Source: a virus. Taken from it: 25,780 nucleotides of DNA. Positions 1-6,188 of this stretch are shown piece by piece. Each line of letters opens with the position of its first letter. Position 1 is the first letter of the stretch. Below the pieces are notes generated by a model that worked only from the letters and a program-made list of their open reading frames with translations, searched no databases and had not been told where the DNA came from. The position numbers and the translations under genes were made by a program. Location of the stretch: the IMG/VR virus record IMGVR_UViG_3300021197_000963, positions 1-25,780 of that record; one strand, 5' to 3'.

Positions 1-71
1 ACAGAAGATATTAAATCCAAGAGAAAAACAAGCAACAAGTGAGTGATAACGAACTTGGTGTTGTTTGATCT

Positions 72-93
72 TGTCTGTCTGTAAAGACAGATA
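72..93 (+). other. Stem-loop with GUAA loop in the left-end noncoding stretch
   Basis: TCTGTCT (74-80) pairs with AGACAGA (85-91) around the loop GTAA, a GNRA-type tetraloop on the + strand; two more pairs, one of them G-U, can be added outside. It lies in the gene-free stretch 1-226. The first bases may be the end of an upstream gene: one frame stops at 40-42 and another at 44-46, and I cannot tell which is used. No U-tract follows the stem, so it is not a standard terminator. It could be an RNA processing or stability element. Confidence 0.4.
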
Positions 94-181
94 TGTATGA
101 GTGTTAATCAACCCACAGAGACAATGGCCGAACTCAGATAGAGCGTCAAGCACCCGCCAAATACCCTCATATTTGAACGAT

Positions 182-219
182 CTCCTTTTGATAAATACTA
201 ATACAAGACACTAAAGGAG
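182..219 (+). promoter_or_regulatory. Hairpin that would hide the ribosome binding site of the 227 gene
   Basis: CTCCTTT (182-188) is a perfect 7-bp complement of AAAGGAG (213-219), the Shine-Dalgarno sequence 8 bases before the ATG at 227. The 24-base loop contains the GATAAATA motif (190-197). An RNA reading through from upstream could fold and hide the ribosome binding site, whereas an RNA started just after GATAAATA would lack the CTCCTTT arm. The same logic is established for T4 gene e and soc. Pairing is seen; regulation is inferred. Confidence 0.45.
190..197 (+). promoter_or_regulatory. GATAAATA motif, candidate late promoter
   Basis: One of six GATAAATA copies in the window, all outside genes. 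It differs in one base from the T4 late promoter core TATAAATA. Starting a transcript a few bases downstream would leave a leader of about 20 bases before the gene at 227. No TTGACA-like box lies at the right distance upstream. Confidence 0.45.
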
Positions 220-226
220 CAACCCA

Positions 227-628
227 ATGAGTAATAAGAATGTTTACACCAAGAGATTTAACAGGTGGTGGACCAAAGTCAATGCTAGTCATAAAACATA
301 TGATGAAATAAGCAATTGGCTGTTGTATGCTAAAAAAACAGTATCAACAAGATGCGATCAGGATCAACAACGGCTGGTATATACAATAAGCAATAGATTC
401 CATCGTAGCACATACAAAAGGCTAACCAAAGCCAATGCGTGGAAGATATATGTAATAGTAAACAAAAAGCAACTGGCGTTTCGTGCGGAAAAGGCCAGAG
501 TTCACGCGATGTTGGATAAATTAAAAGATGCAAATGGGCTTACAAGAATACCTGTAGCTCGTAAAAATGTATTGGTGCAAAAAAAGATTCATAGAAAATT
601 GGTAAGCAAGGGAAATAACAATGTATAG
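227..628 (+). CDS. Hypothetical basic protein, 133 aa
   Basis: I do not recognise this family. The protein is strongly basic throughout (many Lys and Arg, for example FNRWWTK near the start and LVQKKIHRKLVSKG near the end), soluble, and has no signal peptide or membrane segment. The start is set by AAAGGAG at 213-219, eight bases before ATG. Its end overlaps the next gene by 8 bases, so the two are probably translated together. The position next to tail-fibre genes does not by itself give a function; the charge would fit nucleic-acid binding, which is only a guess. The upstream hairpin suggests control of translation. Confidence 0.7.
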   Translation: MSNKNVYTKRFNRWWTKVNASHKTYDEISNWLLYAKKTVSTRCDQDQQRLVYTISNRFHRSTYKRLTKANAWKIYVIVNKKQLAFRAEKARVHAMLDKLKDANGLTRIPVARKNVLVQKKIHRKLVSKGNNNV

Positions 629-869
629 ACTAGAAACATATTGGATAGAAGGCGACGATCCTGTGTGTTTCAGACATACCGAAAAAACACTAGACAACGA
701 CTTAGATCATCTATTGCAAGTTGCGTTTATGGCAAGATTAAGTGCTGGTGATAGTTGGGTAGGATATAGAGTAGTGCATAGTCGCGAAGTAGGACCAGAA
801 CCAGTAGTGTTTGAAAAGTTTATGGATGGAAGCGTAAAAGATCGATGGACAACCGCATTTGATGGGTAA
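621..869 (+). CDS. Hypothetical acidic protein, 82 aa
   Basis: An unrecognised small acidic, soluble protein. It starts at the ATG inside the last codons of the preceding gene, with a weak AAGGGAA-like ribosome binding site at about 607-613. It contains aromatic residues spread through the chain (MYRLETYWIEGDD, DSWVGYRVVHSREVG) and ends in KDRWTTAFDG. The acidic partner directly after a basic protein with an 8-base overlap suggests co-translation and perhaps a complex, but nothing more can be said. Confidence 0.65.
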   Translation: MYRLETYWIEGDDPVCFRHTEKTLDNDLDHLLQVAFMARLSAGDSWVGYRVVHSREVGPEPVVFEKFMDGSVKDRWTTAFDG

Positions 870-877
870 TAGTAAAA

Positions 878-927
878 GGGAGCTCAAAACAGCCTTGTCC
901 GAGCTCCCAGAGCTAAACCCCCTTAGC
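878..927 (+). other. Two tandem stem-loops after the 621 gene
   Basis: First stem: GGGAGCTC (878-885) with GAGCTCCC (901-908), 15-base loop. Second stem: GCTAA (912-916) with TTAGC (923-927), six-base loop ACCCCC. A third, competing stem AGCTC/GAGCT (902-906 with 910-914) would break both. No run of T follows, so a simple intrinsic terminator is not supported; mRNA processing or a factor-dependent stop is possible. Confidence 0.4.
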
Positions 928-952
928 CCGAGATCCAAAGCGATCCTAACAA

Positions 953-970
953 TATTTATCGAGATAAATA
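953..970 (+). promoter_or_regulatory. Palindromic GATAAATA site before the fibre module
   Basis: TATTTATC (953-960), two bases GA, then GATAAATA (963-970): a perfect 8-bp inverted repeat, so the candidate late-promoter motif is present on both strands. The + copy lies 35 bases before the ATG at 1006 and would give a leader with the AGGAGAA ribosome binding site (992-998). The minus copy points at no credible gene. Confidence 0.45.
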
Positions 971-1005
971 ACAATAAACCACGAGTCCAGTAGGAGAACA
1001 AAAAT

Positions 1006-1341
1006 ATGGCAGCAGGAATATATAATATAACAATTGAAGCTTATGCTGACTTTGATAGAACCTTTCAGATAAAGTCAGGTGCTTCAGCTTTAGATATAAC
1101 AGGATACAGTTTCGCGGCAAGTTTACGAGAACGAGCCCAAAATACAACCAGTGCTGCAGACTTTACTTGTAGCACAGTTTCTAACACAGATGGTAAGTTT
1201 CGTTTACAACTAAGTGACAGTGTAACAGCTGGTCTTAAAAGTGGAGATTATCAATATGATGTAGTAATGACAGATGCTGGTGGAAGCAAAAGTCGTATAT
1301 TACAAGGGTTAGCAACAATTACAGCAGGTATGACACGATGA
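1006..1341 (+). CDS. Beta-sandwich adaptor-like structural protein, first copy, 111 aa
   Basis: A small virion-associated protein of a type often found just before tail-fibre genes in phages and prophages: it opens with YNITIEAYADFDRTFQIK, continues with 'DITGYSFAASLRE' and ends in a strand-rich 'GDYQYDVVMTD' and 'LQGLATITAGMTR'. The alternation of hydrophobic and polar residues indicates a beta-sandwich. It is a paralogue of the protein at 2514, which has YNITI, 'VYDLEMT' and 'LEGTISVKPEATR' at matching places. The ATG has AGGAGAA (992-998) upstream. Its stop overlaps the next start (ATGA), so it is coupled to the fibre protein. I infer a fibre-attachment or baseplate role; the exact partner is unknown. 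Confidence 0.7.
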   Translation: MAAGIYNITIEAYADFDRTFQIKSGASALDITGYSFAASLRERAQNTTSAADFTCSTVSNTDGKFRLQLSDSVTAGLKSGDYQYDVVMTDAGGSKSRILQGLATITAGMTR

Positions 1342-2300
1342 GTAATTACACTGTATATGGAGTTGATGATGAAAATCAAAGAATCACTGTAACAGATGAT
1401 TTAACAGCAAATATAACAATCTTAGAACTATCCACCATAGAACTAGGACAATTAGCTGATGTAGACCTAAACAATTTACAAGCCAGTCAAGTTATTGGCT
1501 ACAACAGTGTTGCAGGGCGTTGGCAAAACATTGACCAAGGTGCTCAAACAGCTGGTGTAACACCTGTAATAAGTATGGCCACTGATCAGAAACAATTGGG
1601 TCCATCACAGTTTACAGTAACTAACTATGCAGGATACACGCTACCAAACTTTAAGTTTGATATAAAAAACTCAAGTGGAATTGTAGTGCTTACACAAGAT
1701 GATATCACTCACAACGGATCGGGTGTATTTGAATTTGCAAATAGCAGTTTAACACCTGGAAACTTTACACTGGAAACAACAGTGCAAGACTTTGGTAATG
1801 CAGCCAGTGTAGTAGTAACAACCAGCTTTACACTAAGTGCAATAAGTTTCAGATATTGGCGTATAGATGGATTTGATGGTGATATTGATGGAACATTGAT
1901 AATGATACCAGGCATAAGATTCTTCAGCGATCCTGGACAAAGTGGAACCCAGTATCCTCCAAGTATGACCAGTAATACTGCGCCAAGTCCTTATGTAGCA
2001 AGTGGTCAAGGTAGCTTTGATAATAATGTATATGACTATTGGAAAGTATTTGATAGCAACGATGTCACAACTTTCTATTGGAACTTATCAGGCAACAGTG
2101 CTACAGACCATATTGATTTAGATATGGGCAGCACAACCACAGTTAAAAGTATGCGATTTAATAATGGTTCACAAGCGTCTTATATATATGGAAGTTTGCG
2201 AGTAAGTGGCAGTGACACAGGTGCATTCGGCGGTGAACAAACAGTAATAGGAACATTTACAGTTCCCAAAATATTAAATGGAGTGGGCAATGTTGGATAA
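1338..2300 (+). CDS. Tail fibre/receptor-binding protein with discoidin-like domain, 320 aa
   Basis: The first ~75 residues look like a marine-phage fibre N-terminus ('LADVDLNNLQASQVIGYNSVAGRWQN'-type, describing a short attachment region). Middle strands (about 85-165) are Ig-like. The C-terminal part from about residue 170 to 310 has the hallmarks of an F5/8 type C (discoidin) carbohydrate-binding domain: FRYWRIDGFDGD, 'DYWKVFDSNDVTTFYW', 'HIDLDMGSTTTVKSMRF' and a terminal VSGSDTG segment. Such domains bind sugars, so host-surface binding is likely. It starts by ATGA overlap with the adaptor gene and its end overlaps the gene starting at 2290. Confidence 0.75.
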   Translation: MSNYTVYGVDDENQRITVTDDLTANITILELSTIELGQLADVDLNNLQASQVIGYNSVAGRWQNIDQGAQTAGVTPVISMATDQKQLGPSQFTVTNYAGYTLPNFKFDIKNSSGIVVLTQDDITHNGSGVFEFANSSLTPGNFTLETTVQDFGNAASVVVTTSFTLSAISFRYWRIDGFDGDIDGTLIMIPGIRFFSDPGQSGTQYPPSMTSNTAPSPYVASGQGSFDNNVYDYWKVFDSNDVTTFYWNLSGNSATDHIDLDMGSTTTVKSMRFNNGSQASYIYGSLRVSGSDTGAFGGEQTVIGTFTVPKILNGVGNVG

Positions 2301-2514
2301 AACTATAGTAAGAAACAAAATATTAGAATATGCATCACAAGAGATGCAAACAAATGCAGCATTGTTTGGCGAACACGCTGAATGGGTAACAACAGTAATA
2401 ACGCTAATAAGAAATGATTATCACGCTCAAGTAGATTCTGGAGCGGAAGAATACACATTAAATCCCGATATACAAACATATCTGGATGCTAACAAACCTT
2501 GGGAGGATGCATAA
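2290..2514 (+). CDS. Small hypothetical protein between fibre modules, 74 aa
   Basis: An unrecognised acidic, mostly helical protein (MLDKTIVRNKILEYASQEMQ ... TYLDANKPWEDA). I chose the ATG at 2290 because GGAG (2280-2283) lies six bases before it; an ATG at 2278 has no ribosome binding site at the right distance. It overlaps the fibre gene by 11 bases and its stop TAA shares one base with the next ATG. Its place behind a fibre gene would fit a fibre-assembly chaperone, but no motif shows this. Confidence 0.65.
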   Translation: MLDKTIVRNKILEYASQEMQTNAALFGEHAEWVTTVITLIRNDYHAQVDSGAEEYTLNPDIQTYLDANKPWEDA

Positions 2515-2870
2515 TGCCAGCACCAACATACAATATAACAATTGATCAAGGCAGTGATTGGCAATTAGATCTTACAATTAAAAATGACAGTGGAAGCGGT
2601 GCAAATCCCGCCGACCTAAGTTTAACAACATTTGCTTGTATGATGCGACCAAGACACGACCTTGCACCAGCTACAAACATTGATGTAACAACATTAAATG
2701 CTACAGCTGGTCTAATACGCCTAAGTCAAGGCTCGGCTACAACGAAGAATCTAATACCAGGCAACCAAGTATATGACTTGGAAATGACACTGGGTGATCC
2801 GTTGTATCCACAAAAAACTTTAAGAATACTTGAAGGAACAATATCTGTTAAACCGGAGGCAACAAGATGA
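2514..2870 (+). CDS. Beta-sandwich adaptor-like structural protein, second copy, 118 aa
   Basis: A paralogue of the protein at 1006: MPAPTYNITIDQGSDWQLDL matches the first copy's YNITIEAYADFDRTF, and the C-terminus 'QVYDLEMTLGD ... LEGTISVKPEATR' matches 'YQYDVVMTD ... LQGLATITAGMTR'. The two genes even share the bases AATATAACAATTGA near their starts. The start is the ATG at 2514 with GGGAGG (2501-2506) seven bases before; an in-frame TTG at 2499 is upstream of that site and unlikely. ATGA overlap couples it to the large fibre gene. A role in attaching that fibre to the tail is inferred. Confidence 0.75.
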   Translation: MPAPTYNITIDQGSDWQLDLTIKNDSGSGANPADLSLTTFACMMRPRHDLAPATNIDVTTLNATAGLIRLSQGSATTKNLIPGNQVYDLEMTLGDPLYPQKTLRILEGTISVKPEATR

Positions 2871-4552
2871 CAGCAATTAACTTAAACACAGACAGCCTTA
2901 CACTAACTATTGCAGAGGCTGGTGAAGCCAATACAAATAGTAAAGCAGGCGGAACAGCTGGCTTAGTTAATACTAAAGTTGGAGTCAATACTCCACTAAA
3001 AGGTATTACAGGCGGCACAAACATTACAGTATCAGAAGGCACTAACGAAGTGACCATAGCTGTAACAAACGATTACGACAATATAGATGTCGCACCAAAA
3101 CCAGATACTACTGGCTCCCACGCATTGGGATCAACTTCTAAAACTTGGAGTGATTTATATCTAAGCAACTTTAGAGTTCAAAATGCAAACAGTAGAATCG
3201 AAATTGATTCAGATACTGATGTATTATGGGAACAAGGCGGACAAAACTTTGAAGTTGATACAGGTGCAGGCAACATTACACTAACAACAGGCAGTTCAAA
3301 CCAAGTTATAGTAGACACAGGAACAATGACAATTAACGGTAATTTGGATGTTAATGGATCAACTACAACTATTGATACAACTAACCTTAGTGTAAGTGAT
3401 AAAGTAATTGAACTTAACAGAGGTGCAGCTAGTAATGCCAATGATGCAGGTTTTATTGTAGAGCGTGGATCAACTGGTGATAATGCAGCTATATTCTGGG
3501 ATGAAAGTGCAGATAGATGGACACTTGGAACAACAACATCAACTGGTACTGAAACTGGTGACTTTGGTGGTGTAACCCAAGGCACACTAAATGCAGATAT
3601 TGCCAGCACAGGCAGTAGTAGCTTTACTGGAACAGTAGACCTAAATGGTGCTACAGTAAACAATGCAAGTTTTAACTTGAGTGGTAACTTAACTGGTGAT
3701 GTATTGGGTGATGTGCGAGGTGATGTAAAATCAACCAACACAAACGGTGTAGTGCTAGATACTAGCAGTGCTATTGCAAGTTATACTGGTGATGTAGATG
3801 GTCGTATTGGTGAAACAACACGAGCTACAGGTAAGTTTACCAGCTTGGATGCAGATGGTAATATTGATGCTTACAGAGGTATCTTTACATCAGGTATCAA
3901 TGCTAACAGCACAAGTTATGGCACAAGTAACTTTATGATATATGACAACGATAGTATTCCTGGTGCAGTAAGTGCCTTAACAATGGTAAGATACTTGGGA
4001 TCAGATGGTGCATTAACAACTGGATTTGATGCTCGTGGTGCTACTATGGATTGGGAAATTCGTAGTGACAGTGGAAACAGCAACGGCGCTGCAACAAACA
4101 TTTATCCAGGTGGTATTGCAGGTTATGCCAAACACAATGATGATACACACCAAATGCATTTCTTCGTATATGATAATGGACACAGCAGTTATACAAGACA
4201 AAATGCTTTCTGGTTTGATAAAAACCACTTAACTATTGAAATGCGAACTGAACTATTGGCTGATCTATACACAGAAGGTGATGCAGAAATTAACCTACAA
4301 GATGCTAATGGAACAGTTCGTGTAAACGATCACAATGACAATAATATCTTTGAAGTTGATGAAGACAAAGTAAAACTTGGTGTTCCAATGCAAATGAAAG
4401 TATTCACTGTAGGTAATTTACCAACAGATTTAGATGAAGGTGCAATGGCATATGTAACAGACGAATCAAGTGTTTCAGGTGGTAATTGTATGGTATTCTA
4501 CGATGGTGCAGGATGGAAACTAATGCACAGTCCAACAACAACAGCAAGTTAA
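2867..4552 (+). CDS. Large tail fibre protein, 561 aa
   Basis: A long repeat-rich fibre of marine-phage type. Around residues 150-225 it carries the widely seen segments INGNLDVNGSTTTIDTTNLS, 'VSDKVIELNRGA' and 'NAAIFWDESADRWTLGTT'. Around 275-300 it has the glycine-turn repeat GDVLGDVRGDVK. The end (about 510-561) is a terminal domain 'GAMAYVTDESS ... CMVFYDGAGWKLMHS', similar to the end of the fibre at 22651 ('PAYYNGSAWKYISD'). Domains in order: N-terminal attachment region, beta-helix-like repeats, a globular middle, the tip. GGAGG (2855-2859) is seven bases before ATG. Probably a receptor-binding or side-fibre protein; the receptor is unknown. Confidence 0.8.
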   Translation: MTAINLNTDSLTLTIAEAGEANTNSKAGGTAGLVNTKVGVNTPLKGITGGTNITVSEGTNEVTIAVTNDYDNIDVAPKPDTTGSHALGSTSKTWSDLYLSNFRVQNANSRIEIDSDTDVLWEQGGQNFEVDTGAGNITLTTGSSNQVIVDTGTMTINGNLDVNGSTTTIDTTNLSVSDKVIELNRGAASNANDAGFIVERGSTGDNAAIFWDESADRWTLGTTTSTGTETGDFGGVTQGTLNADIASTGSSSFTGTVDLNGATVNNASFNLSGNLTGDVLGDVRGDVKSTNTNGVVLDTSSAIASYTGDVDGRIGETTRATGKFTSLDADGNIDAYRGIFTSGINANSTSYGTSNFMIYDNDSIPGAVSALTMVRYLGSDGALTTGFDARGATMDWEIRSDSGNSNGAATNIYPGGIAGYAKHNDDTHQMHFFVYDNGHSSYTRQNAFWFDKNHLTIEMRTELLADLYTEGDAEINLQDANGTVRVNDHNDNNIFEVDEDKVKLGVPMQMKVFTVGNLPTDLDEGAMAYVTDESSVSGGNCMVFYDGAGWKLMHSPTTTAS

Positions 4553-4565
4553 ACTAATTAACTAA

Positions 4566-4603
4566 TGGGGTGTGTAACAGCACCCCAATACACATCCGTG
4601 TAT
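4566..4603 (+). other. Two tandem stem-loops between fibre and terS
   Basis: TGGGGTG (4566-4572) pairs with CACCCCA (4581-4587), and directly after it ATACAC (4588-4593) pairs with GTGTAT (4598-4603) around ATCC. The ribosome binding site AAGGAGG follows within two bases. There is no T-run, so this is more likely an RNA stability or processing element, or partial attenuator, than an intrinsic terminator. Confidence 0.45.
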
Positions 4604-4617
4604 AAAGGAGGAACAAT

Positions 4618-4962
4618 ATGTCAGAAAAGACAGCAAAAAATCCCAAAGGAGCAGGGCGCAAAAAGATCGAATTGGATAAAGATATGCTATTACGATTGGC
4701 TGAGCTACACTGTAACTGGAAGGAAATATCTTATGTAATGGACTGTAGTGTTGATACACTAAAGCGTAATTATGCCGAGATAATCAACAAAGGACAAGCA
4801 CAAGGCAATATCAAGTTGCGTAGGGCTATGTGGCGCAATGCATTAGAAAATGATCACGCAGTAATGCAGATTTATCTTTCGAAGAATGTATTGGGTATGA
4901 GTGATAATCCAGTAAGCAGCGAGAGTGAAACTGTGCTACCTTGGGAAAATGAAAGTGAATAA
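4618..4962 (+). CDS. terS: Terminase small subunit-like protein
   Basis: 114 aa, the usual size range for short terS proteins. 'KGAGRKKIELDKDMLLRLAE' leads into a helix-turn-helix (about residues 28-55: 'CNWKEISYVMDCSVDTLKRN'), followed by 'KGQAQGNIKLRRAMWRNALE' and 'HAVMQIYLSKNVLGMSD', the classic tail of small phage terminase subunits. It should bind packaging-site DNA and help the large subunit (7567-8790) start packaging. It is separated from terL by about 2.6 kb of small genes and a methyltransferase, which is unusual because the two are often adjacent. AAGGAGG lies just before ATG. Confidence 0.75.
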   Translation: MSEKTAKNPKGAGRKKIELDKDMLLRLAELHCNWKEISYVMDCSVDTLKRNYAEIINKGQAQGNIKLRRAMWRNALENDHAVMQIYLSKNVLGMSDNPVSSESETVLPWENESE

Positions 4963-4964
4963 AT
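4957..4964 (+). promoter_or_regulatory. Degenerate GAATAAAT(A) site at the end of terS
   Basis: The bases GAATAAATAC at 4957-4966 resemble the GATAAATA motif with one insertion/substitution and lie at the terS stop codon, about 30 bases before the ATG at 4995. It is only a weak member of the family. Confidence 0.2.
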
Positions 4965-4994
4965 ACACTGTATAAACTATAAGGAAACCATACT

Positions 4995-5150
4995 ATGGAA
5001 CTATTTAAAAGAGCAATAAACGACTCAAACATTAAGGCACAGATTAAAGCTGATTTAATCAAACACTTAGAAGATTGCAAGTGTGGTGAAAAACCTAAGG
5101 CAGACAAGCCTAAGAAACCCGCTTATAAACCAAAGTTTAAAGCGGAGTAA
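4995..5150 (+). CDS. Small Lys-rich protein, 51 aa
   Basis: Starts MELFKRAINDSNIKAQIKAD, then a Cys pair 'CKCGEKPK' near residues 29-31, and ends in a lysine/proline-rich tail (KADKPKKPAYKPKFKAE). AAGGAA at 4981-4986 lies eight bases before ATG. It is not a recognised family. The N-terminal part should be an amphipathic helix. It opens a run of seven tiny genes with overlapping or near-touching ends, suggesting one operon. Confidence 0.6.
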   Translation: MELFKRAINDSNIKAQIKADLIKHLEDCKCGEKPKADKPKKPAYKPKFKAE

Positions 5151-5156
5151 AAAGAA

Positions 5157-5390
5157 ATGGCAAGAGAAAAACAACAGTGGTCAGAAATTACTGATAAGAA
5201 CACTGCAGATATTCGTAGCATTAAAGAAGATATAAAAGACATTCGTGGAAATCATCTCCATCATATCGAAAAGGATATGGAGAGGCAAACCAAACATATA
5301 GAAAAAATTGACAACAGGCTATGGTGGGTATTAGGCCTACTTGTAGTAAGTGTTGTAATGAGTATGGTTAAAACTGGAATAGGAGTATAA
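5157..5390 (+). CDS. XhlA-like lysis-associated membrane protein, 77 aa
   Basis: The first ~50 residues form a charged coiled coil (SIKEDIKDIRGNHLHHIEKD ... 'KHIEKIDNRL') and the end is one membrane segment, 'LWWVLGLLVVSVVMSMV' (about residues 54-71). A coiled coil followed by a C-terminal 'RLWW' membrane helix is the layout of the haemolysin XhlA family, phage proteins that accompany holins and act at the cytoplasmic membrane during lysis. It is followed by other small membrane proteins, which supports a lysis cassette. The family call is from layout and motif, not a search. Confidence 0.6.
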   Translation: MAREKQQWSEITDKNTADIRSIKEDIKDIRGNHLHHIEKDMERQTKHIEKIDNRLWWVLGLLVVSVVMSMVKTGIGV

Positions 5391-5392
5391 CG

Positions 5393-5461
5393 ATGGCTTA
5401 CAAAAGCAAAAAGAAAATGAAGAAAACCCCTAAGAAAAAAGGCTATAAACGGTCTAAATAA
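5393..5461 (+). CDS. Tiny polybasic peptide, 22 aa
   Basis: MAYKSKKKMKKTPKKKGYKR plus two residues; more than half are Lys or Arg. Translation is credible because AGGAG (5381-5385) lies seven bases before ATG and the gene fits exactly between its neighbours, two bases after the previous stop. No known function. A polybasic peptide could bind nucleic acid or membranes; this is a guess. Confidence 0.45.
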   Translation: MAYKSKKKMKKTPKKKGYKRSK

Positions 5462-5476
5462 TATAGGAGTAAGAAT

Positions 5477-5611
5477 ATGAAAAAATCAAAAGTAATTAAG
5501 AATAAATGGAAAGCTAAACTAAAGTCAAAGAAACTATGGCTAGTGGGTGCAATCCTAATTGGTCTAGTAGTATATAACTGGATGTATCCAGTGATGCCTG
5601 CAGCAGTGTAA
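5477..5611 (+). CDS. Small single-span membrane protein, 44 aa
   Basis: A very basic N-terminus (MKKSKVIKNKWKAKLKSKKL) is followed by one membrane helix, 'LWLVGAILIGLVVYNWMY' (about 20-37), and a short tail PVMPAAV. The positive-inside rule puts the N-terminus in the cytoplasm. TAGGAG lies just upstream. The stop shares bases with the next start (TAATG). It may be a holin-like or spanin-like accessory in the small lysis-like cluster; no family motif is recognised. Confidence 0.6.
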   Translation: MKKSKVIKNKWKAKLKSKKLWLVGAILIGLVVYNWMYPVMPAAV

Positions 5612-5805
5612 TGGCATCCTACAGAGGATCAACTTGTAAAACAGATTGCGGTGGTCACTATGCAGGAGCCAGATATGCCCGTGCAGGTGGCCGCACACTA
5701 ACTCGTAGTAGCAGTAGCTTTAATGCTGGAATGAGAGCAGTTCAAGCCAGTTATAAAAGGCGAGGTAAGAATACTAAAATGAGTATAAGGAAGAAAAGTA
5801 AATGA
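5611..5805 (+). CDS. Small basic Gly/Ser/Arg-rich protein, 64 aa
   Basis: Starts in TAATG with the previous stop. The N-terminus has two cysteines four residues apart in 'STCKTDCGGHYAGARYARAG', with a His close by, then a serine run and a basic end (KRRGKNTKMSIRKKSK). The Cys/His spacing could bind a metal, but there are too few ligands for a classic zinc finger. Soluble, strongly basic, no recognised family. Its stop overlaps the next start by ATGA. Confidence 0.6.
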   Translation: MASYRGSTCKTDCGGHYAGARYARAGGRTLTRSSSSFNAGMRAVQASYKRRGKNTKMSIRKKSK

Positions 5806-6020
5806 CCCCAGATCAACTAAATGCTTGGCGTATAATACCAAGACTGTTGATACTAACATATATGATCAGCTTCTATCTGGTGATCAATTGGTTTATGGGA
5901 CTAGAAGATCCAAACAATGCTCAAGCAGCGTTTACAAGCACAATGATTGGTGCTGGTGCGGCTTGGTTTGGACTGTATGTAAATGGCAGTAGCAATAACA
6001 ACAAAGGAGATAAAAAATGA
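5802..6020 (+). CDS. Holin-like small membrane protein, 72 aa
   Basis: Two membrane segments are visible: about 11-32 ('IIPRLLILTYMISFYLVINW') and about 44-61 ('FTSTMIGAGAAWFGLYVNG'), with a charged tail NNNKGDKK. The pattern W-x-IPR-x-L, then 'WFMGLEDP', resembles a class of two-helix proteins often found beside terminase genes in marine phages and annotated as holin-like. It would sit in the inner membrane. The preceding XhlA-like protein supports a lysis role; direct proof is missing. Confidence 0.55.
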   Translation: MTPDQLNAWRIIPRLLILTYMISFYLVINWFMGLEDPNNAQAAFTSTMIGAGAAWFGLYVNGSSNNNKGDKK

Positions 6021-6169
6021 GAACAGGATTAACAAGAGCAGAAGAGCTTCAAATAGAACAAGAAAAACATATTAAGATAGCAAATACATTCTTCGCACTA
6101 GCGTATTGGAATATCTTTATCTTAGATGTAGCCCTAATTATATGGGCGTGTAAAACATATCTATTCTAA
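6017..6169 (+). CDS. Small single-span membrane protein, 50 aa
   Basis: Starts inside the previous stop (ATGA) with AAAGGAGA nine bases before. The N-terminal half is a charged helix (MRTGLTRAEELQIEQEKHIK) and the C-terminal half is hydrophobic, 'FFALAYWNIFILDVALIIWA' (about 25-44), ending KTYLF. Unrecognised. It closes the small-protein cluster, 19 bases before the methyltransferase gene. Confidence 0.6.
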   Translation: MRTGLTRAEELQIEQEKHIKIANTFFALAYWNIFILDVALIIWACKTYLF

Positions 6170-6188
6170 ACGCACAAGGAACCCCCAA

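Noticed and set aside
1-46. 3' end of an upstream gene
   Set aside because: Two frames are open to the left edge (stops at 40-42 and 44-46) and there is too little sequence to choose; not listed as a gene.
878-930. tRNA-like look of the reverse strand (GGGGGTTTAGCTC followed by GAGC)
   Set aside because: The D-loop would have only three bases, there is no anticodon stem, and no T-arm or CCA end.
3178-3741. 187-codon minus-strand frame
   Set aside because: Antisense to the large fibre gene, low-complexity hydrophobic translation, no ribosome binding site; a shadow of repetitive codons.
5308-5336. TTGACA inside the XhlA-like gene
   Set aside because: No TATAAT-like box at 16-18 bases downstream.
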